64,000 nucleotides of DNA, from assembly GCF_033115175.1 (NCBI RefSeq), contig NC_084831.1, positions 14,051,138 through 14,115,137 on the forward strand, in the 5' to 3' direction. Source of the DNA: Lepus europaeus. Taxonomy: Eukaryota; Chordata; Mammalia; Lagomorpha; Leporidae. Of the stretch, positions 45,244-57,957 are shown piece by piece. A model generated the notes under the pieces. The model was given only the letters and a program-made list of their open reading frames with translations. It made no database searches and was not told the origin of the DNA. The position numbers and the translations under genes are program-made. Within the stretch, counting starts at the first letter, position 1, and every line of letters begins with the position of its first letter.

Positions 45244-45821
45244 TTTCTCCAAAGTTTCTGATGCATCTACATGTGAATCACCCACCCAAGGGCTGTGCGT
45301 ATCCAAAACACAGCCCAGAAGACAAAGCCAGATCGACCAGGCGGCTCCCCAGGTTCCACAGCTCTTATTGTAGACACAGTTCTAACAGGCGGCTTGGCCC
45401 CTGCGCCTCCGACCCAGCAGGTGAAGAGGCAGGGAGCTGGAGTGGCTTCTTAGGAGGAAAAGTGAGGAATGACGCGGAACACGAAGCAGCAAAGCTCGGA
45501 ACCCGAGGCCGTGGAGTGCAGGGGCAGACGGCTCCACCCACCTCCACAGGACTGCACTGGGAGCAGAATTGTCACCCAGACAAGGCTGCATTGTGCAAGC
45601 CATGGCAAAGGCAGGAGCAAGTCACTTGGTTCCACATCAAAGAGCAGGGCTGGAGCTGCCCCGCTGGCTCCAGACAGACCCATCTCAGCCATCGGAGCCT
45701 TGGCCGCCTCATCTGTGGGCCGCAGACCTGGCCCCGGCCCCCGGGGAGTGCTGGCAAGCGTCCACCAGCTCCTGAAGATGAAACACTTCCGAACAGCAGT
45801 CGGGACCAATTACACTGGAGA
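45244..45821. other. intergenic DNA
   Basis: Unique sequence. A 312-codon plus-strand open frame (45108-46046) begins in one SINE and ends in another and has no domain signature. Confidence 0.5.
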
Positions 45822-46061
45822 GGGGCCAGCACTGCGGCCCAGTGGGTTAAGCTGCTGCTTGCCACGCCAGCATCCCACACCCCAGTGCCCGTTGAGTCCT
45901 GGCTTCCTGCTAACGCACCTGGGAAGGCTACAGGTGATGGCCCACACCCTTGGGTTCCTGCCACCCACATAGGAGATCCGGATGGAGGTCCTGACTCCCA
46001 GCTTAGCCCAGCCCAGCCCTGGCTGTTGCAGCCATTTGAGGAGTAAACCAGTGTTTGGAAG

Positions 46062-46141
<80 letters not shown>

Positions 46142-46203
46142 TCTCCCTCTCTCCCTCTCTCCCTCTCTCCCTCCCTGCCTTTCAAATAAATAAATCTTTT
46201 AAA
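45822..46203 (+). mobile_element. CSINE2-like with long CT/CCCT tract
   Basis: GGGGCCAGCACTGCGGCCCAG to CTTTCAAATAAATAAATC. The simple tract at 46063-46175 is expanded to about 110 bp. Confidence 0.87.
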
Positions 46204-48540
46204 AGACTGGAAAGCAGATAATACATTTTCAAAAATTTTCCAGTAATGGGGAGCAAATAACAAAAGACAGCGATACTTCCAGGGGTAGGTTTCCTTATCC
46301 AGAAACTTCCTTTCTGCGGGTTCCCTCGGGAAGCAGACTCACCCAGGAGGCATGGCGGACGGTGCCAGTCTCTTGGCCTCGCTGGGTTCATCTCCTGTGT
46401 CAGGGTCATCCATGACCTCAACCCGACACATCCCATGCTCAGGGACTGACAGAGCAGGAGGCTGGAGGTGCTCTTGGCACTACGGGTCACTGATGCTAAC
46501 TGGGCCAAATGCTCCTTGGAGACTCGCTGCTCAGCTACGGGAGCTCGGCTGGGTGTGGTCAAGCCAGCTGCCCCAGGACGGTCACCAGTTGGCAGCCTGG
46601 GGGACCTCCCAGAAGGAAAGCCAGCTATGGAATCAGCACCGTTGTCACCACACAGCTCATTCTCACTGGCTGAGTGCCGACCGTGATGTAGGCATTGAGG
46701 GGCAAAGCAGGGGATGCCTGTCCCTGAGGCGCTCACGACCGACCGCAGGACAGGTGCATGGAGCTGAACACAACGTGATGACCGTCAGCCCTCACGATGC
46801 ACTCCCCGGCGCCGGGCACTGTGCTGATCACTTTACACGATCTCTCCCTTCACACTCAACCCGTCCTCTCGTTAGCCTCCCCATTCCACAGATGTGGAAA
46901 TCGAGGTCCAGAGAAATCAGCTTAAATCAGCTGCCCGAGGCCCTCGGCTGGCAGGTGGCAGAGCCGGGATTCAAGTTCAAGCTTTGGTCCCCAGAGGCCA
47001 GGCCTGCCACCCTATGATTACAGCTTAAGAGACAGGAACGGGGGTTCGAGGTGGGACTCTGGGGCACAGGGTGGGCTTCAGACCCGCCAGTTGGATATGA
47101 GTTCTAAGACGGTTCTGCTGCTCATTCGCTGGGGCCCCGGGGGGCAGGGGCTCCGCTTTGCTAAGAATCCAGGCCCAGGAAGCCTCCACCGGGAGCACCA
47201 GCAGTGCTGAGTACTGAGGGTGTGTGGCGCCAGCCTGAGCTCCACCCGCTGGACCAGAAGGGACCAGGATCAGCACAGGAGGTTTGCTGGGGTGGGGGGA
47301 TATGGTCAGGAGAGGCCTCGTGGAGGACATGGCTTTTAAGGATCACTTTGGATTAACGTCAAGGATAAGGGACAGACATGAGCAGACACTGGAGCTGGAA
47401 AAGCCATGAGTCCCTTTGGGGAACAGTTTGGCTGGAGCCCAGAGAGAGAGAGGGAGCTGGGGAGTAGAACGAGACATGGCTGTAAGGGAGAGCGAGCCCA
47501 CCGAGCGGCGGACTGGGCGGTGACACACACATGCTGTGGCCACTGCGTGTGCGCCACAGACCAGCGCTGGAGGCTTTTTCTTTAAAGCGGGCCGGACGAT
47601 AAAGGCTGCAGGGCTGCAGCAGCACCCAAGGCGGCCGTCCTACCTCCTCTGCAGCCGCCCGCCGGGGCAGTGCTCTCCACCAACCTGGAGAGCAGAAGGC
47701 ATTGCCTGCGGAACACCACACAGACTCGGCCGGGCCTCTGCCACTGTGCTGGGACACACACACACACACACGCATGCATCACAGGGTGAGCAGCCAGTGT
47801 GAATCTCTAAACGATTGCATAATTCTTAGGTGATACTAAAATAGCTGGGGAAGAATCCACTTTCATCTTTTTCGGGTGGGCGTTGCAGGGCTGAAAAGCA
47901 GCGCTTAGATATTCCTGACAGCATCATTAACAAGAAATCAGCCGCCCGCGCTAAGCTGCAAACCACCAGCTCCCGCACCATCCTGGGGCCACAGAGCATC
48001 CTGAGGTCCCCGGTGGGGGAGGGGAGGGGAGGGGACAGCCCCAGCAGGAGGCCGCCCCAGGGTCACCAGTGCTTCCCCGAGTCCAGAGCCGCTTCCCTGC
48101 GTTGGACAGAACCACCACCACGGAACCCATCCCGGCTGTTCCAGCCCCAACAGAACTTCCCGATTGCTCAGTCACTTGGCACATGCTCACGTCCAGCCTG
48201 TGCCTGCTCCTCTAGCCTTGGCTGAAACTGTATTCAAAATAATCTGACTCGCGGCGCCTTATCAGAGCACAGCCTATCTTCCCAGTCCAACTGCAAACGC
48301 CTTGCAGGAAGACCAGCGGGACTGGGCGCCTACGGCAACCCTGTGTCTGGGGCAGACCAGAGAGCAAATATTTTGCCAACAAGGCGAGACAATAAATGCA
48401 TAGTTCTTAATCTTCTAGTAACACAATTGCCAGATTAATTCGTCTGCATACTCCAAGAGTCCAGAACACAACCGGCACACAGCCGTCCTGCGAGCAGCCT
48501 GCTGGAAACCGGCTTAACTCCAGTTGACAAGAAAAGCTTC
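46204..48540. other. intergenic DNA upstream of UBXN10
   Basis: Unique apart from the MIR at 46775-47030 and a short (CA)n at 47755-47772. 48230-48540 is AT-richer than its surroundings (AATAATCTGACTCGCGG, AGATTAATTCGTCTGC) and would be a reasonable place to check for conservation. Confidence 0.45.
46775..47030 (+). mobile_element. near-complete MIR
   Basis: GCCGGGCACTGTGCTGATCACTTTACACG, CATTCCACAGATGTGGAAATCGAGG and GGCAGAGCCGGGATTCAAG follow the MIR consensus order. Confidence 0.7.
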
Positions 48541-49439
48541 ATTCATTAGGCTGGGGTTGAAGAGGGGATGGGGATGAAGGGGCGGAGACTGGGGGGAGGG
48601 GGAGAGAATCTTCCAGGCGGCCAGAGGGTGCTGATGTGAGGCTGTGGCACAGAGACGGCTCTGAGCACCAAGCAGGGGCGGTCAACCTTGAGCCCACCCA
48701 GCGGGCAGCCCCTTCCCATGGCGCAGGGAGGAGGGGGGACACCAGCAGGCAGCTTCGTAGGTTCGATGGCAAAGCTGGGCAAGCGGGTTTCTGTCTTCTC
48801 TCTGCACCGAGCACTGAGGTTCTTTTCGGGGAGAGGAGGGAGGCTTCAGGAAGGAGGTCAAGGTTTGACACAGCTTTTGAGCCGAAAGGAGAGAGAACTA
48901 GATGGGGGTGTGGGTGTGGCGGGTACTGCCAGGCTTGCTGTGTAGGGCGGATGGCCTGGCTGGCATGGAGACCACCCCCGTCTACTGCACCAGCGTTAGT
49001 GACCAGTCAAGACTGGGACGCAAAGATGGCAGGACAAGGGAAGGGGCAGGCTTGCCAAGAAGATGGCTAACGTGTGGACCACGGACTCTCAGCAGACCAG
49101 GGGCTGGAAGTCCCAAAGGTGGCTCAAGCACATGAGGTTGTAGTTTGGACACCGGGGGAGGTGTGGGTGCCACTGACCACAAGGTCCAGCATGTGGCCTC
49201 AAGGGAGGGGGGTGGGAGGCATGGGGCTGAAAGGGGTCCCACAGCCTCATTTCAAAACCAGAGACCCTGAAAAGATCCAATCCTACTCTGCCCCTTGTCC
49301 AGAGCTGTCCTTCCCCCAACCCCCCCCCCGCCCCAGGGGATGCGAACCGAAGCAGGCCAAGGAGGACCAGGAGAGGCGCTGGCTGTGGCGGGGAGCCTGC
49401 CTGCGGCCCTTGCAGGTCCAGCTCCCCCCAGCCCAGCCG

Positions 49440-49568
49440 GCTGAGGTTCCGGTCAGGCGCTCAGGCCGGAAGCACGTGCCCCCCCACCCCCAGCGGTTGC
49501 CCGGGAGACGGGACTGTTTACCAGCGGGACCCAGCGGGGCGCAGGCCAGCGGCAGATGGAGCAGTGAG
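49440..49568 (+). promoter_or_regulatory. candidate UBXN10 promoter and non-coding first exon
   Basis: A GC- and CpG-rich stretch 3.8 kb upstream of the UBXN10 coding exon. It holds an E-box (CACGTG at 49473), an X-box-like site (49496-49509) and, at 49569, a good donor GTGAGTGCGG that could end a non-coding exon joined to the acceptor at 53332. No transcript evidence is available here; the assignment is inference from position, base composition and splice signals. Confidence 0.4.
49496..49509 (+). promoter_or_regulatory. RFX X-box-like site
   Basis: GTTGCCCGGGAGAC: a perfect GTTGCC half-site, 2-bp spacer and a degenerate second half (GGAGAC against GGYAAC). RFX factors drive many ciliary genes through such sites, which fits the function of UBXN10. 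Confidence 0.4.
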
Positions 49569-50804
49569 GTGAGTGCGGGCTGCCTGACCCGAGGGGTTCC
49601 TGCCCTGGAAGAGGCGGGGAGAGGCCAGTTCGCAGGCGTCCCGGGGGCAGCCTCCCCAGACCGGACCCCAGGAGTGTCCCGGGACAGGACAGTGGCTGCG
49701 CCCCAGGGGCAAAGCAAGCTGGGCCGGAGCTCACCGTCGCGGAGATGGGACGCCGCCCAGACGCTGCAGAAGCGGAGGGACCCCCGGGGCAGTTGGGCCA
49801 TGCCCGCCCGGCTGGGCTGTCCAGATAGGGCCACAGACCCAGGGAGAGGAAGGGACGGCCCAGCTCCGGAAGCAGATGGCGCCGCCCCCAGACCTGCGCT
49901 CAGTCACCCAGGTCCCTGTTCAAGTCCCAGAGTTTTCCTTGCCCCACCCCCAGCCATTCCTTCTGTTCCTGGAGCTTAGTTCTTTCTCTGGCTGCCGGTA
50001 CTTGGGGAGATTTCTCTCCGCTGCCTCCTACCTTGGGACTGGCCCGTTCCCTCCCCAGCCCCTTGGTCACTTGTGGCTCAGCGCGGGGGCCAGCAGAGGC
50101 CAGCGTGGTTTCTTATTCGTCTGGGCTGGGTCCCAACGTTTTCCCTGAGCTGGGTCAACACCACACCCTGTTGATTCCTCTGCGTGTTTTGGGGACGCTA
50201 GCAGGGCTGGTTGGCAGGGGGAAGGTATTAACAGATAAACATTTAAAAGACCAATTCGAATGTATGCATCTTGGTGTACCGCAGCAGATGGTGTGTGGGT
50301 GGCTATATTTTTACCGCCTTTGCTGTAGGGTTCCTGTTGGGCTGCGAATGGAACAGGTTGATCTGACCCTGCTGTGGCGGCCGGGGGCAGCCTTGGGACG
50401 CTGACCCCTGGCTTCGGCTTCTGCCTTCAAGTTTGCTTTGTGGCTTTTGGTGATGGATCTTGAGGGTTGAGCACCTGCTCTTCGGGCAGCTTCCTGGATA
50501 CAGTTCCCTGTGTTTGTTTGCTGCCTCCTAGCAAGCCCGTGGGGTGCAGCGATTGTGTCTGAGCAAACAGGCCACTTGCCTGTGCAGGTGGGCGGTTGAT
50601 GGATGCGCCCCCACCTACTCCGCCACCGCCACCAGGATCTTCTCGGATCACTGTGTTTGAGCCTGTGCCAGGCCTGGAGGTGATGAAGTGAGCGGAGTGG
50701 GGGTGGTGAAGGCTGCTGCAGAAGCCTTCCTGGACTCTGGGCGGCCGGCAGAGGTCGGGTGTGAGTATGAAGGCAGCGGTTGGCCCGGATCCCCAGGCAC
50801 CTGT

Positions 50805-50820
50805 CCCCCCCCCCCCCCCC
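50805..50820. repeat. C16 homopolymer
   Basis: Run of 16 C followed by GACACC; prone to length error. Confidence 0.9.
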
Positions 50821-53129
50821 GACACCTCCTTGGGGGACAGTCGAGGTAACAGATGGTCCCTGGGGAGGAGGCAGGGGGTTGCGAAAGCAGGTTGGATGGA
50901 ACGGTTTCGCCTGAGGGACACACTGGTCTGTAAATAACCGTGAGTGGGTTCCTGGGGATTAGTCATAACTGAGCTTGCTCTCCGCGATGGCTCACAGCCA
51001 CGTTCTCTTAGGACCAGGGTGGCTCGAACATGACTCCCCCTGAGCACGGATAATTATACAGGAGCGAGAGGTACAGGAGTGCACGCACACACTCAAGTGC
51101 TGCTGTTAAAAATAACCCGGCCGAGGGGCCTGTGCGAGCGCATGGTGGAAGTTGTAAGGAAGAGGTTTCTAAGTTACCAAACTTACTGACAGTTAAGGCT
51201 TCCCGCGGCGGGTGTGGGTGTTGGGAGCCAGGCCTGTGCTGGTTCTGCGGAAGCTGTGGCAAATCAGTGGCCACTTCAGGCTGCAGAAGGGGGGCTGCTT
51301 TACCAGTGAGCTGAGCCGAAGCCAACGGCTGCACGGTTACGGCTGCCTCCTGCCATCCCCGGGGCCAACGTTGCAAAGCCACTTCACTGGATCCCCAGGG
51401 GAGGGGAGTGTCCCTCACAGCTGATGGGCAAAGGCATTGAGTTACCAAGGAACTGGGCAGGCTTTTTGGATGCCAGGGCTTTGCTAAGGAGCAGGCTCCT
51501 GTACCACCAGCAGCCAGATTGGGTGTGAAAGAGGAGGGAGAGGTGGGAAATGAGAGTAGGGAAGGAATCGGGTTGTGAGTAGACGCGAGTAAATGAGGGA
51601 CCGGGGGGAGCTTCGTGCATAGATTTGGAGCTGAGCAGGCAGGACACTGCGTGTTGCTGGGTTGCGGTTTTGGTGGGGAGGATGAGGATAGTCCCTAAAA
51701 TGAGGCCACGGTGGTGCCATGATGCCTAGTTCAGGGTTGTGTGATGCTGGGAGCTTGGCGGAGGGGGCTTGGAGGTGGAATAGAGAAGTGGGCCACTCGG
51801 AGATGGTTTCTCGCTGGGTGCAGAGGATGTAGGACTAAATGTACAAGTCCTGGGTTCTGTGTCCAGCTCTGCCACCTGCTAGCTGTGTGGTCCGCCGCCG
51901 GGCACCCTGCCCTCCTGGGGAGTTAGCCCATGTCCAGGTCCCTCCGCAGCGCTGGCTGGGACAGAGTTTGACAAATGCACAGCCCATGGACCAAATCCAG
52001 GCCCGGCACCTGGCTGTGTGTGGCTCATGAGACAAGAATAGCTCTTACATTTTTAAATCCTTGGGGAGGGGGGAACAAAAGAACGATATTCTGTGACATA
52101 GGAAAATTACATGAAATTCAAATTTGGAGGCTATAAATGAAGTTTTAGGGAGACAGCCACACCCCGTTCTCTGTGCTGGGTACCGCTGCTACGGCACCGC
52201 AGGGAGTGGGCAGACTATGCGGCCTGCGCAGCCACACACAGCCAGGCTCCGGCTTGTGACACAGGCACTTTGCTGGCCCCGGGACTAGAATCTGAGCGCA
52301 GGTGGCCAGACCCAGCAATGGAGACTTCCTGCTCCGCTCCCCCCACCCCGCCGCCCCTTCCCACACTAACAGGGCGATGGAGGAGTGCCCCCCCCACACA
52401 CTCCATTCTGTGATTCGCAAGGCTGAGAGGAAGGACAGGAGGGAGGAGAATGAATTCGGGGCTGGCTGTGGAGAGCAGGAGAGACGAGAAGGGGAAACGG
52501 GGTCGCCAACCCTCGCTAAGGAGGCTCTCCGGGGACTTGGTCCACCTGCCTCTGCGCTCTTGAGTGGTGCTCAAATGGGGTGCTGAACCCCATTTCTCTG
52601 TAACTTCCACAGGGACCATTGCTGAACAGGCTTCCATGTCTGTGGGATGCTCTCGGCCACCCCTGAGGGAGGGAGGGAGGGGGGCTGCCCACGCTGGGAG
52701 CCAGCAGATTCCCTGGGGCGTGCCACGACCCGCCTGTCCAGGTCTTCCTCGTGTCCTTGCCCTCCCCCCAACACGCACACATCTCCTCTGGCTCAGGGCT
52801 GGGCGGACACTGAAGTTGTGCTGGGCCAGGCCACGGTCACTTCTTCAGCGGGCCATCCACGCTCGTCTCCGCCTCCATCAGCAGAACCGGGCCTTGCACC
52901 GGAGACCATGGGGCTCCCAAAGCCAGAGGGATTGTGGGAAGAGTTGGCCAGCCCCTGCTCTGGCTATAACGTGCCTTCCTCCTGAAGGCCCCGCCTCGTG
53001 AGAAGAGCAGTCACTCACTCCCTGATACAGTGCTTCATTTTCCTCCAAGCTGTGACGGCTCTCCAGGTCTCTCCCCTGTCTTTCCCCACTGGAGTAATTT
53101 GGCTCACTGGTACAGTCCAAGTGCCTAGA

Positions 53130-53151
53130 ATGAATGAATGAATGAATGAAT
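53130..53151. repeat. (GAAT)n tetranucleotide repeat
   Basis: Five to six GAAT units after AGTGCCTA, resembling the 3' end of an L2 element, 180 bp before the UBXN10 coding exon. Confidence 0.85.
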
Positions 53152-53346
53152 TGCAGCTGGTGTCTCTCTCCAGATGCCAGAAATCCAGACAGAAGGCCCC
53201 CAGGCTGTGGCCCATCCTTGCTTATTCCAGGTACCTAGGGAGTGACTGGCTTGGGTCCAGGAGTCCCCGGAAGTGGAAACCATGGCCTCCTCTATTTTGT
53301 TGTTGTTGTGGTTTTTTTCCTGCTCCCTTAGGGACCTTGAGAAGCG

Positions 53347-54177
53347 ATGGCCAGAGAAGGCCCTGTGAACATCCCAGCAGCCGAGCGCAGCACCATTGTC
53401 AGCCCAGCCGCGAATGGCTTCCTGTGGCAGCCAGACTCACTCCAAATGCACGTGGCAAGGCCCAAGTCCGCCAAGGGCCGCACACGGCCGAGTCTGCCCC
53501 GAGCCCAGGGCACGGAGGCGAGCTCTCCCCGCACCCCAGCTTCTCCACCTCCTGCCATGCCCTGCGAGTCGCTGAGCAGCCAGAAGCCAGGGACCTGTGC
53601 ACCCAGGTCTCCAAACCAGGGAGCCCCCGTAGGACTCCCCGAGCGGCGGCAGCAGCTGCCTGCTGGGACTTCCTGCTCTCTCAACAGGTACCCGGTCCTT
53701 CCTTCCATCATGAGAAAGAACCTGGCGGCCGGGGCTGTGGACAGAGTGGCTGAAAAGGCCAGCTCACTGCAGCTGGACAGCGTCCCGGCTCCTTACCCAG
53801 AGGACTCCTACGCCATGAAGACTCGCGAAGACTCCAGAGCCCTGGAGAGGAACTTCGGCGCCCAGCCCAAGACCCAGGCTTTCTGCAGGGCTGGGGACCT
53901 GGAGGAACCATCGGACCAAGAACCCAGGCTGCTGCTTGCCATCAGATCACCTTCAGGCCAAAGGTTCATCCATCATTTCCGGCCAACGGATGACTTACAG
54001 ACCGTGGTGGCCGTGGCCGAGCGGAAGAACCAGGCCACCTACCGCCCCTGCAGCATCGAGACCGTGGAGGTGCCCAGGAGACGCTTCCCCGACCTCACCA
54101 AGTCTCTGCAGGAGTGCAGAATCCCCCACAAGTCAGTGCTGAGCATCTCCCGGGAAGAGGAGGAGGGCTGGCCCTGA
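53347..54177 (+). CDS. UBXN10: UBXN10, UBX domain-containing protein 10
   Basis: One uninterrupted coding exon of 276 residues (human is about 280). Residues 1-190 are low-complexity and probably disordered, with a basic conserved-looking patch RPKSAKGRTRPSL at 38-50 and EEPSDQEPRLLLA leading into the UBX domain (about 192-270). Within the domain, VPRRRF at 242-247 sits where UBX proteins carry their FPR p97-binding loop. Known role: adaptor of the AAA ATPase p97/VCP that associates with the IFT-B complex and is needed for cilium formation. The ATG has G at -3 and G at +4, and a splice acceptor (CTCCCTTAG, exon from 53332) lies just upstream, so at least one non-coding 5' exon is expected. 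The gene is unrelated to its phospholipase neighbours and follows PLA2G2C as in human. Confidence 0.96.
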   Translation: MAREGPVNIPAAERSTIVSPAANGFLWQPDSLQMHVARPKSAKGRTRPSLPRAQGTEASSPRTPASPPPAMPCESLSSQKPGTCAPRSPNQGAPVGLPERRQQLPAGTSCSLNRYPVLPSIMRKNLAAGAVDRVAEKASSLQLDSVPAPYPEDSYAMKTREDSRALERNFGAQPKTQAFCRAGDLEEPSDQEPRLLLAIRSPSGQRFIHHFRPTDDLQTVVAVAERKNQATYRPCSIETVEVPRRRFPDLTKSLQECRIPHKSVLSISREEEEGWP

Positions 54178-57100
54178 GTCCACAAGAGCCAGCTGGGGCC
54201 TTGGGGCCCTGGGGCCCTGAGCAAGGGGCGTGGCCGAGTGCTGGGACCTCCCGGGTCCGAGTGCCAGGCAGGCCTGGGGCTGCTGAGGTCCTGGCGATTC
54301 GTCTCCTCTGAGGCTGTGGCGTCCACGCGTGTGCCGCGCTCACAGCTTGCTGGTGCCCTGGAGCGAATCGGCAGAGAACCCAGGCTGTTCCTGAAGACCC
54401 CTGTGGCTGGGACTCCTCTCCAGGGTGGCGAGTCTTGCTCACACAGCTGTCCTTTCTGGTTGCCTTCACGCAGAACTCTGCTTGTCCTGAAACCGCTGGT
54501 TCACCTTTCTGTATTTGGTGCAGGATTAAACACTTCCCGGAGAGGATCTGGTGTGGTCAGTAGCCAGGGTTTAGGCGAGGCCTCCCTGGCATTGTAGTGC
54601 TCGCGAGCAGCCGGGAGCAGCAGGCTGTGGACTCCATCTTTGGAGGCACCCCCTCTGCTGGGCTCGGTGGGGCCACGGCTTCTTGGGAGGTTACTGTTTG
54701 GGAGAGGGGACCTCACAGGGGTCGATGGGTCCTTCACACCTCTGGCTCCCTCAATAGGTCAGCATTCCTAAGTGAGTCCCAGAGCTAGAAAGGACGTGGC
54801 TTCCGGGGCCCCGGATCAGCGGGCTGCTGCTTTTCCGTAGAGACGAACGAGGTCTGCAGATTCGGGAGCTGCTGTCTGCATGCAGAATGCCTCCCAGTTA
54901 GCAAAGCCAGAGCGCCCTGCTTCCCCTTGGCTTCTGTCAGCCATGCAGCCTTTTGTGTTTGAAATGTACAAGCCTGTCAACCAGTGCAAATGTGTGCCAA
55001 CAGCCCCCGCGGCTTATCTGGGCAGGGATAAGTTGCATCAGTGTCTTGCCGACGTCACACATGGCCGTTCTTTGGTGCGATGACAGCAGGGCCCCCGGTT
55101 GTCTGATTGCGAGTCTTCTGGAAGGGGGGGCACCTCACTTGGGTTCCTTAGCCGTGCCCGTGCTGACAGCAGGGGCCACGCTCCTCGCACCTGCCTGCCT
55201 GAGCCCGAGCTGTCTTGTTTTCCCTACTCTGAAGCGGTGACGTGGACAACTTGCCAAAGTTCTCTCTTCCTGCGAGTCCAGCCGGACTCCTGCAGCTCAC
55301 ATGGATCCCTGCCACAGCCAAATCACCGCCCAGAGTAGGGAACATGGAGATGTTCTGGCATCTGCCGTCCCCCGCCCTGTCCCGGGCGCAGCCATCACGA
55401 AGCCCTGGGTGCTGTCATGCGCCCCACCTGCTAGGCACCAGAGAAGGCAGGAGCCGGGGGTTCTGGAAGCGTGTGAGCTGTGGCTGCTTGTGCACCGACA
55501 CGGCAGGCAGTGCAAATGTTGCCTCTGCACACCCGTGCTAGCACCGTGACTCTGTGCTCTGCAGAAGGCTCACCCGGTCCTGCCTGCACCCCACACCACG
55601 CGGATCTCTCGAGGACAGGCTGTGTCTGGACGTTTTGCCTGACTTCTCAATCCTGGACTGGTTCGGTGAGCCTCTCGGGCCAGAAAGGTCAGCCGGACTG
55701 GCAGCGCCGCGGGCAGGCCCGAGCAGCCGACGACCTCCTCCAGGTACTGAGCGTGCCAGCAGGGGCCGGTGGCTGGAGCCTGGGGCCCACAGAACAGGAG
55801 TCTGCCTCCCACCGGGACTCGCACACGTGACTGTGCTCCTGATCGGGAGGGCTGGGGGAGGACCTCCCATGCTCACACCTACTCAGTGGTAAGAATAAAA
55901 TCCCACCCACCTGGGACCTGGCACTGTCCCCACAGCAGAGAGCTCCGGAGAACTTGAGGGAAAGGAAGCATGCGTGGCGATAGATCTGCCTTGGAGTTAG
56001 CGGCTCTTATTTAACTTAGAATTCGGGAGCGTTAAAAAAAAAATGGAAGGCACAAGGCATGACAGTGTTTCAGGGTGTATGATTATGGCTAGATTTGAAC
56101 CCTCATCACCAGCTTTTTTTGGGGAGGGATATAAGATGATGGTACTCACAATAAAATCTGATTTTTGTGAACCGCGTCAGTGGAGAAGCACAGCCTGTAT
56201 TTGGCCCAAGACTCCAGCTGCTGCCCCCCTAGTGGGCAGAGGGGCACAGTTACCTGATTCTCTGGGTGCTCCCTGGAACGCGAGGCTATGGCTATGGCTG
56301 CCACCAGGTCCCCACTCCCAGGACACTCAGAGGCCCGCTGCAGAGGCCCCAGCTTCTGCCTGAACATTTAGCTTTTCTCTTGGAGAAGAGGCTCCTGAGT
56401 GCTCACTCCCTCGCACTCTGATGAGTGCAGAGTCCTTGGTGGCCCTGCACCCGGGGACGCCAGCTAAGCACCTGAGCCGCTGCTCGCCGTGACCCTGCGT
56501 GGGTCAGCCTCGCCTGTCTTGATGTCACAGACCTCAGTCATCCATCTCACCCATGCTCTCTGAGGATCTGGTCCGTGCCACACCTGGTGACAGGCATGGG
56601 TGCCCCAGCCGACAAGAGAAATGCTGGTGAGAACATATGGAGGCCCTGCTGGACTCTGAACTCAGAGCTGCCGAAGTGGGCAGCTGCCGCTGGAGCCATG
56701 CAGTACCCGGGGCGAGGAGCGCTCTGTGCCACTGCTGTGTCTCTCCCCCCCTCCCGCCCCCACCTTTACCGGTGATGGCGCCGGGAAGACTGCTCATTAG
56801 GACTGTGCACGTTGCATGGGCTGACACTTGATGGCAAGTTATTCCAGTACATTCCCTGACAAAGCCCAGTAAGTAAATCGGTCTTGGCAGCCGAAGGAAC
56901 AGCAAGAGAAAATAAGTGACTCACGATTTAGAATCCAAAAAAAAAAAAAAAAAGCACCAGCAGATGGCAGATGTTTTTAACACAACAGTCCTGGCCTTGA
57001 ATTCAAATACCTGGGGACCCAGCCAGCATCCATGAAGCCAGGGTATCTTGCTGAAGAGCTGGTCCCTGAGCCTGCCTGGGGGCAAGCGGTCACCCCAGAG

Positions 57101-57957
57101 CTCCCACGGAACACACTTCACAAGGAAACAAAGGCAAGGCTCGAGGGGTTCCAGCCCAGGTACTCACCTCAGGACGCCTGCAGGATCACCAGCTTTGCCA
57201 AGGCTGGTGTTGGAGAAACGAAACTCCACTCCGGTCCATGCTCTTACCTGCCATTTTCAGTGGGTTCCTAATGCCCGGTGAGGCCACCCAACCCCCAGGG
57301 GCCATGCGGGGCACTCTGCCCAGGCTAGATGAAGGTCTTCGTAATAAGTGGAGATACCGGAGTGTGGGTTTCCTGCCGTCGGGGCGTGGCGTAGAGCAGC
57401 TTTTTACTTGGAAACAGGCTCTTTGCTTTCTCAAAACAGAACCACAGAGGTGGCCCGATCCTTTTGCCCCTGGCACTGGCCCCGGTGTGGACATCACTCC
57501 GACAGTTCCCCGGGCAGATCCACTAAAGCAAAGAGAGCACAGCGGCTCTCAGGTCCCCGAGTCGACCCACTCTGGCCACCGGCAACCAGGACCAACCAGA
57601 CCCCACCGCGGGAGTCAGGAAAGGTCAGAGGCCACGGTGGGGGAATCAGCCATCAGTTGCCAACACGCGAGCCTGTAACTCACATGACAAAAATAACGCT
57701 GGGTGCTGTATTTTTTTTTTTTCTATACTGATGATGTGCCATTTTCCCTTTCCCAACAGTCCTCGGGGCCCCTCTGTGTTCGCAGTTTGGGAAGCAGCGG
57801 CACCCCTGAGCTGTGGACTGGGAAGAGTGAGTCTCGAGGTATTTCTGGACATGGGTAAATCCTAACCCAACAGGTTGAACAACTGCTGTGACAGGCACCA
57901 AAGGGAGCTTGCTGGCCGTGTCACGTCAGGAGGCGTGCTGGTCCGATTCCGGGCACG
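54178..57957. other. UBXN10 3' UTR and downstream intergenic DNA
   Basis: Unique sequence. The first part is probably 3' UTR. Poly-A runs at 56036-56042 and 56938-56953 and a T-run near 57712 are the only simple features. No further gene recognised. Confidence 0.5.
55894..55899 (+). terminator. possible UBXN10 poly(A) signal
   Basis: AATAAA about 1.7 kb past the UBXN10 stop. A weaker ATTAAA at 54525 would give a 350-nt 3' UTR. No experimental support here. Confidence 0.3.

Larger units (their letters stand above)
49570..53331. other. probable UBXN10 5' intron
   Basis: If the first exon proposed at 49.5 kb is right, this is the intron before the coding exon. It contains a C16 run (50805-50820), a MIR-like piece near 51840-51900, a possible DNA-transposon remnant near 51960-52170 and a (GAAT)n at 53130-53150. 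No coding signature. Confidence 0.4.

Noticed and set aside
45108-46046. 312-codon plus-strand open frame
   Set aside because: Starts in one SINE and ends in another, with unique sequence between; not a gene.
49074-49979. 301-codon plus-strand open frame across the proposed UBXN10 promoter
   Set aside because: CpG-rich DNA with few stops; the opposite strand is also open and no domain is visible. Could only be revived by transcript evidence.
53142-53753. 203-codon frame overlapping the UBXN10 coding start in another phase
   Set aside because: Shadow frame; the UBX-domain frame is the real one.
56221-56235. CTCF-like core in reverse (CTGCCCCCCTAGTGG)
   Set aside because: Has an extra C relative to the consensus spacing, so the match is not convincing.
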